Positions 1-6,257 of a DNA stretch of 64,000 nt are shown here, piece after piece. The notes under the pieces are model-generated. The model saw only the letters and a program-made list of their open reading frames with translations. It did not search any database and was not told where the DNA came from. A program made the translations under genes and the position numbers. The stretch's first letter is position 1, and the number at the start of each line of letters is the position of its first letter. Location of the stretch: NCBI RefSeq assembly GCF_002979455.1, contig NZ_PCOU01000003.1, positions 1 through 64,000 on the forward strand, given 5' to 3'. Origin of the DNA: Chryseobacterium sp. MYb7. Lineage in GTDB: Bacteria > Bacteroidota > Bacteroidia > Flavobacteriales > Weeksellaceae.

Positions 1-110
1 GATTTTAGTTCTTTTTTTTGCAACTCTAAATTGCTAATTTTCTGGAAACTCTTTCTCTAAAAAGTTTAAACAGGTTCAATATTAAAAATGATCAAGTAAT
101 AAAATAAAAA

Positions 111-135
111 ACAGGTAATCTAAACGATTACCTGT
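111..135. terminator. Bidirectional hairpin terminator
   Basis: A perfect 10-bp stem (ACAGGTAATC paired with GATTACCTGT) encloses a TAAAC loop. It is followed by TTTTATTTTG and preceded by an A-rich run, so it can stop transcription from either side. It probably serves a gene lying left of the window. Positions 1-110 hold no gene that I can support. Confidence 0.75.
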
Positions 136-150
136 TTTATTTTGTTTACA

Positions 151-190
151 TCAGCGCCCCCATGCTGGCGCGAGCGTCTCGCTCGTGTCC
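151..190. repeat. GC-rich dispersed-repeat-like palindrome
   Basis: This is an island of high G+C in AT-rich DNA, with a CGAGCG/CGCTCG inverted repeat at 171-185 around a TCT loop. It sits between two terminators. Its composition and palindromic form suggest a genomic dispersed repeat rather than coding DNA. This is inference, as no second full copy lies in the window. Confidence 0.4.
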
Positions 191-205
191 ACAAACAAAA
201 CAAAA

Positions 206-223
206 CCACTGCTCCAGCAGTGG
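206..223 (-). terminator. Terminator of the XRE regulator gene
   Basis: The stem CCACTGC/GCAGTGG has a tight TCCA loop. Read on the minus strand it is followed by a T-rich run (TTTTGTTTTG). It lies 18 bp past the stop codon of the regulator at 241-651. Confidence 0.7.
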
Positions 224-240
224 TTTTTATCTTTTATCTC

Positions 241-651
241 TTACTTTTCAAGCAACTTTTCCAGTCTGCCCATCATTTCATCCTTTTCTTTCAACATTCG
301 CTCGTAAAGAGCAATTTTTTCTTCGTGAAGTTTTTTGATTTCTTCAATAGGATTGATATTGAATGTAGGTTTAGAATTACCTATGTAAGCATCTTTCTCA
401 ATATTAAACGTATTAGAAATAATATTCACAGCCTGTTCCTCATCAAAATTTTGAAAAGCTTCTACAGGAATTTTCAGTACTTCGGATATTTTTTCCAGCA
501 GTTGGTTTTCGATGGTTTCTTTTTGTTCAAGTAAAGAAATCTTCTTTTGGTTCCAGTCATCGCCTAAATCAAGAGCCAATGCCTCCTGCTTTATTCCCAG
601 CATTTCTCTAAAACGTTTTACATTTCTTCCCTGATATATTTTGTAGTCCAT
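241..651 (-). CDS. XRE-family helix-turn-helix regulator with C-terminal coiled coil
   Basis: A 136-residue protein. Residues ~8-62 form an XRE/Cro-type helix-turn-helix, visible as RFREMLGIKQEALALDLG followed by QKKISLLEQ. The last ~35 residues (EEIKKLHEEKIALYERM and onward) are strongly charged and heptad-like, predicting a coiled coil for dimerisation. Such small regulators are common in Flavobacteriia, but the target genes cannot be deduced. It is monocistronic, has its own terminator at 206-223, and its upstream region holds a repeat remnant at 731-760. The fold is clear; the role is unknown. Confidence 0.8.
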   Translation of the reverse strand: MDYKIYQGRNVKRFREMLGIKQEALALDLGDDWNQKKISLLEQKETIENQLLEKISEVLKIPVEAFQNFDEEQAVNIISNTFNIEKDAYIGNSKPTFNINPIEEIKKLHEEKIALYERMLKEKDEMMGRLEKLLEK

Positions 652-730
652 TCTTAATCAATTTGTGAAGATTCAAAGATAATACATTCTGTAAAGTAAA
701 GGTTAAAAAATGTCCGGTAAAATATCCCCG

Positions 731-760
731 CTCCCGCACGATTGTATCGTGTGGTACTAT
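731..760. repeat. Short palindromic repeat remnant
   Basis: CACGAT-TGT-ATCGTG (737-751) is a perfect inverted repeat in a GC-rich patch upstream of the XRE regulator. It resembles in character the element at 151-190. Apart from it, 652-967 holds no recognisable gene and is taken as promoter DNA of the two flanking genes. Confidence 0.3.
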
Positions 761-967
761 ACAGATTATCTTGTGGCTGGCTAAATACACAAAGAGTTAT
801 TATTAGAAATGTAAAATAAAAGTTTTTAAGAATCCAATTAAATATATTAGTTTATAGTTTTTTCATCACACGAAAGGATTTGTGCGGTAGCAGTGTTCTT
901 TTTTTGTAATCATTCCCAGCATTCATTAACTTGCATCTCAGAATAATACTACATCAAGAACATCATT

Positions 968-1519
968 ATGAAAACATTGATCTGGCGGGGAATTCACTAC
1001 CAATCCCTTGAATATTTTAATCTAAATAAAAAAGAGGAAAAATATATTGCAGAATCAAGAATTATTGGCTGCTATAAAGACAACATGTATGCTGTGGACT
1101 ACAGTATACATGTTGATAAAGAGTGGATCGTTCAGGAGTTTTTGATTGAATCAGAGATCAATAAAGTCAAAAGAACATTTACTGGAAAAAGAATCCGGGA
1201 TCAATGGAAAATTAATAATGTTATAAATCCTGAATTTAATAATTTTAAATTCATAGATATTTCTCTGACACCATTTACCAACACTTTACCGATCAACAAT
1301 TTAAAACTTTCAGAAAACAGTTCTCAGAAAATTGATGTTATCTATATTGATGTCTTAAACCATCATACCAGACCTGTCCAACAGCAATATACGCGGACAG
1401 CTGTTAATCAATATCTCTATGAAAATATAGAAAATGATTTTAAAGCTGAGATTTCAATTGATGAAACAGGATTAGTAACAACTTATCCTAAGCTGTTTGA
1501 AAAGATTGCAGAACTTTGA
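968..1519 (+). CDS. Putative glycolipid-binding family protein (PF06475-like)
   Basis: A 183-residue cytoplasmic protein without signal peptide. It shows the pattern of the putative glycolipid-binding family (Pseudomonas PA1994-like): an N-terminal W-x-G-x-x-x-Q-S-L-E element, a central block DISLTPFTNTLPINNL, then QQYTRTAVNQYLYE, and a C-terminal DETGLVTTYPKLF. The length matches the family. In PA1994 the fold contains a ligand-binding barrel, but the ligand here is unknown. It is monocistronic and ends before the shared terminator at 1561-1588. The family assignment comes from motif memory and is fairly firm; the biochemical role is not known. Confidence 0.7.
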   Translation: MKTLIWRGIHYQSLEYFNLNKKEEKYIAESRIIGCYKDNMYAVDYSIHVDKEWIVQEFLIESEINKVKRTFTGKRIRDQWKINNVINPEFNNFKFIDISLTPFTNTLPINNLKLSENSSQKIDVIYIDVLNHHTRPVQQQYTRTAVNQYLYENIENDFKAEISIDETGLVTTYPKLFEKIAEL

Positions 1520-1560
1520 AAAGCTGAAATGAGCCCAACTCATATTCCTAAATAAAAATA

Positions 1561-1588
1561 AAAAATCACTGTAAAAGCAGTGATTTTT
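1561..1588. terminator. Bidirectional terminator between convergent genes
   Basis: An 11-bp perfect stem (AAAAATCACTG/CAGTGATTTTT) with a six-base loop is flanked by A and T runs. It serves the gene at 968-1519 and the dehydrogenase at 1624-2634. Confidence 0.85.
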
Positions 1589-1623
1589 TTGTTGATATAA
1601 AAAAGTCCTTTTCGAAGTAAAAC

Positions 1624-2634
1624 CTAATACTTTATAACAATTTTTCCTATTGCACCCTTTTCCAGATGAGAGAAAGCAGATTTTGCATCTTCAAATGGAT
1701 ATACATGATCAATGATCGGATGTATCTGATGTGCTGCCAAAGCTTCATTCATATGGGTAAACATTTCTTTAGACCCCACTTCTATTCCCTGCAGTCTGAT
1801 TTGTCTGGACATAATTTTCACGGTATCCAGTTCAGCGCTTAATCCACCCATCAGACCAATAACGGCGATGGTACCATCGATAGCAATTGTATTCATGGAT
1901 CTGTTGATATGACTACCTCCTACCACTTCCACAATATGATCCACTCCTCTTCCACTGGTGATATTCATAACATCTTTTTCCCACTGAGGAATTTGACGAT
2001 AATTAATAAGGTGATTAATTCCCATCTTTTTACCCAAAGCCAGTTTCTCATCACTGCTTGATAATAAGATCACTTCAGCACCAGCCATCAAAGCAAATTG
2101 AGCAGAAAACAGAGAAACACCGCCTGTTCCCTGGATAAGAACCATACTCCCCGGTTGAATATCTCCTTTTTCAATCACGCCGTGCCAGGCTGTCAGTCCC
2201 GCACAGGGTAACGTTGCAGCTTCTTCGTCACTTAAAAAATCAGGAACTTTAATAACTTCATTATGATCAAATACAGCATACTCCTGCAGCAGTCCGTTTG
2301 TTTTGGCACCACCAAGAGAGCCTCCCAGCTTTTCATCAGTCAGCTTTCCATCTATCCATTTGGGTAAGAATAATCCGGCAACACGGTCATTTACTGACAA
2401 GCTTGTGACTGCACTCCCCTTCTCAACAATGATGCCCACTCCATCAGAAACCGGTACCCTTCCTACCGGAGGTTTCCACGAAGAATAACCTGTTACCACC
2501 ATCAGATCTCTGTAGTTAAGAGAATTGGCTGTCATTTTCACTAATACTTCATTCGGTAAAAGCTTTGGATAGGGTTTTTCCACCAGCTCAAGAGAAGATA
2601 TGCTGTACTCTTTGCTTACCTGATATGCTTTCAT
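1624..2634 (-). CDS. Zinc-independent MDR-family NAD(P)-dependent alcohol dehydrogenase / quinone oxidoreductase
   Basis: A 336-residue medium-chain dehydrogenase/reductase. Residues ~1-130 form the GroES-like catalytic domain (NEVLVKMTANSLNYRDL). The Rossmann cofactor domain follows, with the GTGGVSLFSAQFA nucleotide loop near residue 168. The Cys cluster that binds structural zinc in classical alcohol dehydrogenases is absent, and the N-terminal Tyr-Arg-Asp (NYRDL) is typical of quinone-oxidoreductase-like members. The likely role is NAD(P)H-dependent reduction of quinones or reactive carbonyls. It is divergent from an HxlR-type regulator at 2752-3135, an arrangement seen for redox-sensing HxlR proteins and their target reductases. 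The substrate is not deducible. Confidence 0.85.
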   Translation of the reverse strand: MKAYQVSKEYSISSLELVEKPYPKLLPNEVLVKMTANSLNYRDLMVVTGYSSWKPPVGRVPVSDGVGIIVEKGSAVTSLSVNDRVAGLFLPKWIDGKLTDEKLGGSLGGAKTNGLLQEYAVFDHNEVIKVPDFLSDEEAATLPCAGLTAWHGVIEKGDIQPGSMVLIQGTGGVSLFSAQFALMAGAEVILLSSSDEKLALGKKMGINHLINYRQIPQWEKDVMNITSGRGVDHIVEVVGGSHINRSMNTIAIDGTIAVIGLMGGLSAELDTVKIMSRQIRLQGIEVGSKEMFTHMNEALAAHQIHPIIDHVYPFEDAKSAFSHLEKGAIGKIVIKY

Positions 2635-2681
2635 CTTACTTATTTTAAAATTGTTAAACCAAAAACCGTAATTTTATGAGA

Positions 2682-2719
2682 CAAATGTATGTTGAAAAAA
2701 TCACGGAGAGTAACCTACT
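2682..2719. promoter_or_regulatory. Divergent promoter/operator region of dehydrogenase and HxlR regulator
   Basis: On the minus strand TACATTTG (2689-2682) matches the Bacteroidota -7 consensus TAnnTTTG for the dehydrogenase gene. A small inverted repeat AGTA-ACC-TACT at 2709-2719 lies just upstream and could be an operator half-site pair for the HxlR protein. The operator part is inference. Confidence 0.35.
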
Positions 2720-2751
2720 GCCCATTGTGAGCTACTAATGAATAAGTGAGT

Positions 2752-3135
2752 ATGAGTAAAAAGAAGCTGAGTTCTACCAATACCATCAATGAACATTATC
2801 TGGATGACAGATGTACCCTGAATAAAGTACTGAAGATTATTGGTAAACGATGGGTAGCAGAAGTTTTATTATTGATTACCCATGATGTCTCCCGATTTTC
2901 CCAATTGAAGGAAACATTGACAGGAATTTCAGACAATGTATTATCTTCTGTGCTTAATGAATTGGTTAAATCAAACCTGATCACCAAGAAAATCTTCAAT
3001 GAGATTCCTTTAAAAGTTGAATATCATATTACCCCCAGCGGATCGGAATTAACAAAAGTAATGCACGAGCTCTGCAGTTGGGGAAAACAGAATATTCCGT
3101 ATGAAGTTAGAATTCTTCCGGGATCTATGAAATAA
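2752..3135 (+). CDS. HxlR-family winged-helix regulator
   Basis: A 127-residue HxlR/MarR-like winged-helix protein. The core is recognisable from DRCTLNKVLKIIGKRWVAEV, the recognition helix region FSQLKETLTGISDNVLSSVL, and the wing KSNLITKK...VEYHITPSG. The Cys at the start of the first helix matches the redox Cys of YodB/QorR-type HxlR proteins, which sense quinones, diamide or aldehydes. I chose ATG 2752 over the in-frame GTG at 2746. It is divergent from an MDR reductase that is its likely target. A hypothetical gene follows after 9 bp and is probably co-transcribed. Confidence 0.85.
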   Translation: MSKKKLSSTNTINEHYLDDRCTLNKVLKIIGKRWVAEVLLLITHDVSRFSQLKETLTGISDNVLSSVLNELVKSNLITKKIFNEIPLKVEYHITPSGSELTKVMHELCSWGKQNIPYEVRILPGSMK

Positions 3136-3144
3136 AATATACAC

Positions 3145-3498
3145 ATGTTAACTATTGAAGAAGCTTTTAATTTAATTAAAAAAGAAAGAAAATTTCTTAA
3201 TGATATCACAGAATATAAAATTAAGATAAGCAACAGTAATAATTTTGAGAGAGAAAATATGATTGGCGTATACACCATCAGAAAATATAGTGCTCATAAA
3301 AATGGAAACTTTGAATTATCACAACAGATGGAAACTTTGGTTTCCAATCTGAAAAATTATTCTGGGAATAAGCTAAGATTTATAACTGTACTTGGACAAG
3401 AATATTACGGAATGTTTTTCTTAAGCCAAGATTGGAATAAAATTATCGGATATATTGAAACTGAAGCTAATGAGAATATGTTCTCAAAAAAAGAATAA
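3145..3498 (+). CDS. Hypothetical protein, 117 residues
   Basis: A cytoplasmic, charged, 117-residue protein without signal or membrane segment and with no family I recognise. It begins MLTIEEAFNLIKKE and has one cluster of aromatics near residues 88-95 (EYYGMFFL). It starts 9 bp after the HxlR gene, so the two are probably one transcript. Codon use matches the neighbours. Function unknown. Confidence 0.65.
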   Translation: MLTIEEAFNLIKKERKFLNDITEYKIKISNSNNFERENMIGVYTIRKYSAHKNGNFELSQQMETLVSNLKNYSGNKLRFITVLGQEYYGMFFLSQDWNKIIGYIETEANENMFSKKE

Positions 3499-3562
3499 GT
3501 TTTAATAGGGCAATAATTTGTTATTCTAGTAATAAACAACCTTTTACAATTGTTATAATAAT

Positions 3563-4480
3563 ATGAAAACAATTGCTCTCCTACTCTTTTTTTTCGTTTC
3601 CCTGACTGTCGTTTCAGCTCAGAATCACACATCTGAAAGTTTTTATGAAACCTCAGATCATGTAAAGATCAAATATAAAGTCTCCGGAAAAGGAGAAGCC
3701 TGCCTTTATATTCCCGGAGGTCCTGGGCAGGGATATCCATCTTTTGAATTGATGGGTGGAAACAATCTGGAAAAAAATATGCAGATGATTTATATGGATC
3801 AGCGGGGCTCAGGCAAATCCGGCACTTCTGAAAATTATCACCTTGACAAAATGATTCAGGATATTGAAGAACTGAGACAGCATCTTAAATTGAAAAAGAT
3901 CTTCCTACTGGCCCATTCTTTTGGCGGAATTATAGCTGTTAGTTATGCAAAAAAATATCCCCAGTATACTAAAGGACTCATTCTTGCCAATGTCACGCTC
4001 CATTTTCTGAATGATGAATCTGTAAAAGAACAGATTGAATATGGAAACAGTCTCTTACAAGCAAAAAACAGAGCTGTTCCTAAAGACAGTCTTTCTTCAG
4101 AACTCTCAAAAATCAGCAGTGCATTAAGAAAAAAAAGAATCGGATATAAATTCCTGACCGAAGATATTGAAACCATAAAAGAATCCGATAAAATTGATTC
4201 TCTCCATCCCCGCATTATCGACTTCGGAATGGCTGTTATTTCAAAACCTAAAGATTTCCCGGAATATTACACCGATTATGCTCCTATTACAAAAGATATC
4301 AAAGTTCCTGTACTTGTTATAACAGGAAAAAAAGATAAAGCAGTCGGAACTCAACATTATAAGACTTTCCGGTTTCCCAATCAGAAAGTAGTTGTTATTG
4401 ATGGCGGACATCTTTTGTATTATGAGAAAAATAAAGAATTTGTGAATGCTGTAAATAGTTTTGTGAATACAACGAAGTGA
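3563..4480 (+). CDS. Secreted alpha/beta hydrolase, prolyl-aminopeptidase-like (S33)
   Basis: A 305-residue alpha/beta hydrolase with an N-terminal Sec signal peptide (residues ~1-19, ending VSA-Q), so it is periplasmic or exported. Typical elements occur in order: the oxyanion-loop GGPGQGYPS (~50), DQRGSGKS (~80), the nucleophile elbow AHSFGG (Ser ~119), the acid region TGKKDKAVG (Asp ~258) and GGHLLYYE with the catalytic His (~282). HGGPG/DQRG elements are characteristic of proline iminopeptidase-like S33 enzymes; here the first residue of HGGPG is not His. It may act on N-terminal proline peptides or on an ester. Its 3' end meets the strong terminator at 4571-4601. Confidence 0.85.
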   Translation: MKTIALLLFFFVSLTVVSAQNHTSESFYETSDHVKIKYKVSGKGEACLYIPGGPGQGYPSFELMGGNNLEKNMQMIYMDQRGSGKSGTSENYHLDKMIQDIEELRQHLKLKKIFLLAHSFGGIIAVSYAKKYPQYTKGLILANVTLHFLNDESVKEQIEYGNSLLQAKNRAVPKDSLSSELSKISSALRKKRIGYKFLTEDIETIKESDKIDSLHPRIIDFGMAVISKPKDFPEYYTDYAPITKDIKVPVLVITGKKDKAVGTQHYKTFRFPNQKVVVIDGGHLLYYEKNKEFVNAVNSFVNTTK

Positions 4481-4570
4481 TTTGGTATTGAAAACTTTAC
4501 CCAAAACTTAAAAAATCATTTGATTTTTCTTAATGGTTTAATTTAAAGTTAAAGATTCTCCAAAAAACAA

Positions 4571-4601
4571 CCCCGGCTGTTTCAAATTGAAACAGCCGGG
4601 G
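4571..4601. terminator. Strong bidirectional terminator
   Basis: A 13-bp perfect stem (CCCCGGCTGTTTC/GAAACAGCCGGGG) encloses an AAATT loop, with A-rich DNA before and TTTT after. It ends both the hydrolase gene and mdh. Confidence 0.9.
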
Positions 4602-4639
4602 TTTTATCTATTTTAATTCCTGCTTAAAGCGGGTAATTA

Positions 4640-5566
4640 TTAAAATTTCAGATCTCCATTCACCTCTCTTACTGCATTGGCAGCTTCAGCGAATTTCAAT
4701 TGCTCTTCAGCAGTCAATGTTACATTTACGATTGATTCTACTCCGTTTGCCCCAATGATAGCAGGAACTCCTAAGCAGATATCGTTTTGTCCGTACTCTC
4801 CTTCAAGCATTAAAGAACAAGGGATCATTTTCTTCTGGTCACATGCAATTGCCTGAACCATTACAGAAACTGCTGCACCTGGAGCATACCAAGCAGAAGT
4901 TCCTAATAATTTGGTAAGAGTAGCTCCTCCTACTTTAGTTTCTTCGATTACATATTTTTGCTGGTCATCACTTAAGAACTCAGTTACAGGAACACCGTTT
5001 CTTGTCGCTTTGCTTAATAATGGAAGCATACCCGTATCACTGTGAGCAGCGATTACCATTCCGTCTACATCAGAAATTGGAGCTTCTAAAGCTTCAGCCA
5101 ATCTGTATTTGAATCTTGCAGAGTCTAATGCACCACCCATTCCGATGATTTTGTGCTTAGGAAGACCTGAAGTTTTGTGAACAAGATAAGCCATTGTATC
5201 CATTGGGTTAGAAACCACGATAATGATTACTTCCGGAGAATGTTTTACTAAGTTTTCAGTAACTTCTTTCACGATACCAGCATTGATACCGATCAATTCT
5301 TCTCTTGTCATTCCAGGTTTTCTTGGAATCCCTGAAGTGATTACTGCTACATGAGAACCTGCAGTTTTGCTGTAATCTCCTGTTGTACCCGTAATTTTTG
5401 TATCAAATCCGTTAAGAGATGCTGTCTGCATCAAATCCATTGCTTTCCCTTCAGCAAACCCTTCTTTAATGTCTACCAAAACTACTTCTGAACAGAAGTT
5501 CTTCATTGCGATGTATTCTGCACAGCTTGCTCCTACAGCGCCTGCACCTACTACAGTTACTTTCAT
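4640..5566 (-). CDS. mdh: Malate dehydrogenase
   Basis: A 308-residue LDH-like malate dehydrogenase that interconverts malate and oxaloacetate with NAD in the citric acid cycle. The N-terminal Rossmann loop GAGAVGASCAEYIA, the substrate/cofactor segment SGIPRKPGMTREEL (active-site loop arginines), VSNPMDTMAYL and the catalytic His region AAHSDTGMLPL are all present. The length matches the single-domain bacterial enzyme. It is monocistronic: a terminator precedes its promoter and another follows the gene. The assignment is secure. Confidence 0.95.
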   Translation of the reverse strand: MKVTVVGAGAVGASCAEYIAMKNFCSEVVLVDIKEGFAEGKAMDLMQTASLNGFDTKITGTTGDYSKTAGSHVAVITSGIPRKPGMTREELIGINAGIVKEVTENLVKHSPEVIIIVVSNPMDTMAYLVHKTSGLPKHKIIGMGGALDSARFKYRLAEALEAPISDVDGMVIAAHSDTGMLPLLSKATRNGVPVTEFLSDDQQKYVIEETKVGGATLTKLLGTSAWYAPGAAVSVMVQAIACDQKKMIPCSLMLEGEYGQNDICLGVPAIIGANGVESIVNVTLTAEEQLKFAEAANAVREVNGDLKF

Positions 5567-5621
5567 ATTGTTACTTTTTAAAAATTATTTTTTGTTAGTT
5601 AAGTTTAAATTTGAAACTCCC

Positions 5622-5629
5622 CAAATTTA
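5622..5629 (-). promoter_or_regulatory. Putative mdh -7 element
   Basis: TAAATTTG on the minus strand matches the Bacteroidota TAnnTTTG consensus about 55 bp before the mdh start. It directly abuts the hairpin at 5632-5665, so any -33 element would lie inside that hairpin. Confidence 0.45.
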
Positions 5630-5631
5630 AC

Positions 5632-5665
5632 AATTCCTGAAAAATTGAGCAATTTTTCAGGAATT
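5632..5665 (-). terminator. Long perfect hairpin after heme oxygenase gene
   Basis: The arms AATTCCTGAAAAATTG and CAATTTTTCAGGAATT pair over 16 bp around two bases. It lies 20 bp past the heme oxygenase stop codon and just before the mdh promoter. It is probably the terminator of the photoreceptor operon, though it lacks a classic long T tail. Confidence 0.6.
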
Positions 5666-5684
5666 TAATTAGAATTAAAATAAA

Positions 5685-6236
5685 TTAGTTGACATTCAGT
5701 AAAAACGTATATAATTTTTTAGCGCCGGAAAGCACTTCATTATAGTTTTCTTCAGCAACTTCTGTATCCAGAACTTCCTTGAAATTCTTCCACATAGGTC
5801 CTGTATTTTCCTGGTAACATCCGAAAAAGTTGAAGGTAACCTCATCAAAACCTTCCGTTTTAGATAGCTGCTTGGCAATAACATTTCCTCCAAGCGTAGA
5901 ACCTTCAATCACATACATCGCTCCAAGCGCTTCATGTTCATTATTGAATTCAAGAGGATGAGAAGCTTCCTGATTATTCAGAGAAAGGCTTTTCAGATCT
6001 TTTTCGATAAGGGAAAGCTTTTTTCTCGCATCCAGCTGAAGTTTTTCTGCATACTTATCAGAAAGACTGCTGAAGATTTTATCTTCACTGTGCAGAAGCA
6101 TCAGATAATTGGTATGGATAATTTTTTTATAATCCTCCAGGGTGAAGGTTTTATTAAAAATCTTTTCAGAATTAAAAAGTTTCTCTGCCGCATCGTGATA
6201 ATCTGCTGTATTCTGTTTAAGATATTCTGATACCAT
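5685..6236 (-). CDS. Biliverdin-producing heme oxygenase (BphO-type)
   Basis: A 183-residue bacterial heme oxygenase that opens heme to biliverdin IX, CO and iron. The proximal heme-ligand region is TADYHDAAEKLF (His14), and the distal helix carries the flexible glycine motif YVIEGSTLGGNVI. It starts 21 bp after the stop of a bacteriophytochrome kinase gene. Together they form a photoreceptor operon in which this enzyme supplies the biliverdin chromophore. The length is slightly short of HmuO enzymes but usual for BphO. An iron-acquisition role is less likely given this context. Confidence 0.9.
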   Translation of the reverse strand: MVSEYLKQNTADYHDAAEKLFNSEKIFNKTFTLEDYKKIIHTNYLMLLHSEDKIFSSLSDKYAEKLQLDARKKLSLIEKDLKSLSLNNQEASHPLEFNNEHEALGAMYVIEGSTLGGNVIAKQLSKTEGFDEVTFNFFGCYQENTGPMWKNFKEVLDTEVAEENYNEVLSGAKKLYTFLLNVN

Positions 6237-6257
6237 AAATAACGTTATAAAAGTTTC

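Noticed and set aside
142..534. 130-codon plus-strand ORF rich in Phe/Leu
   Set aside because: It lies antisense to the XRE regulator and crosses a terminator; it is a shadow frame.
608..790. 60-codon minus-strand ORF upstream of the XRE gene
   Set aside because: It overlaps the start of the XRE regulator and crosses the palindromic repeat remnant; its composition is not protein-like.
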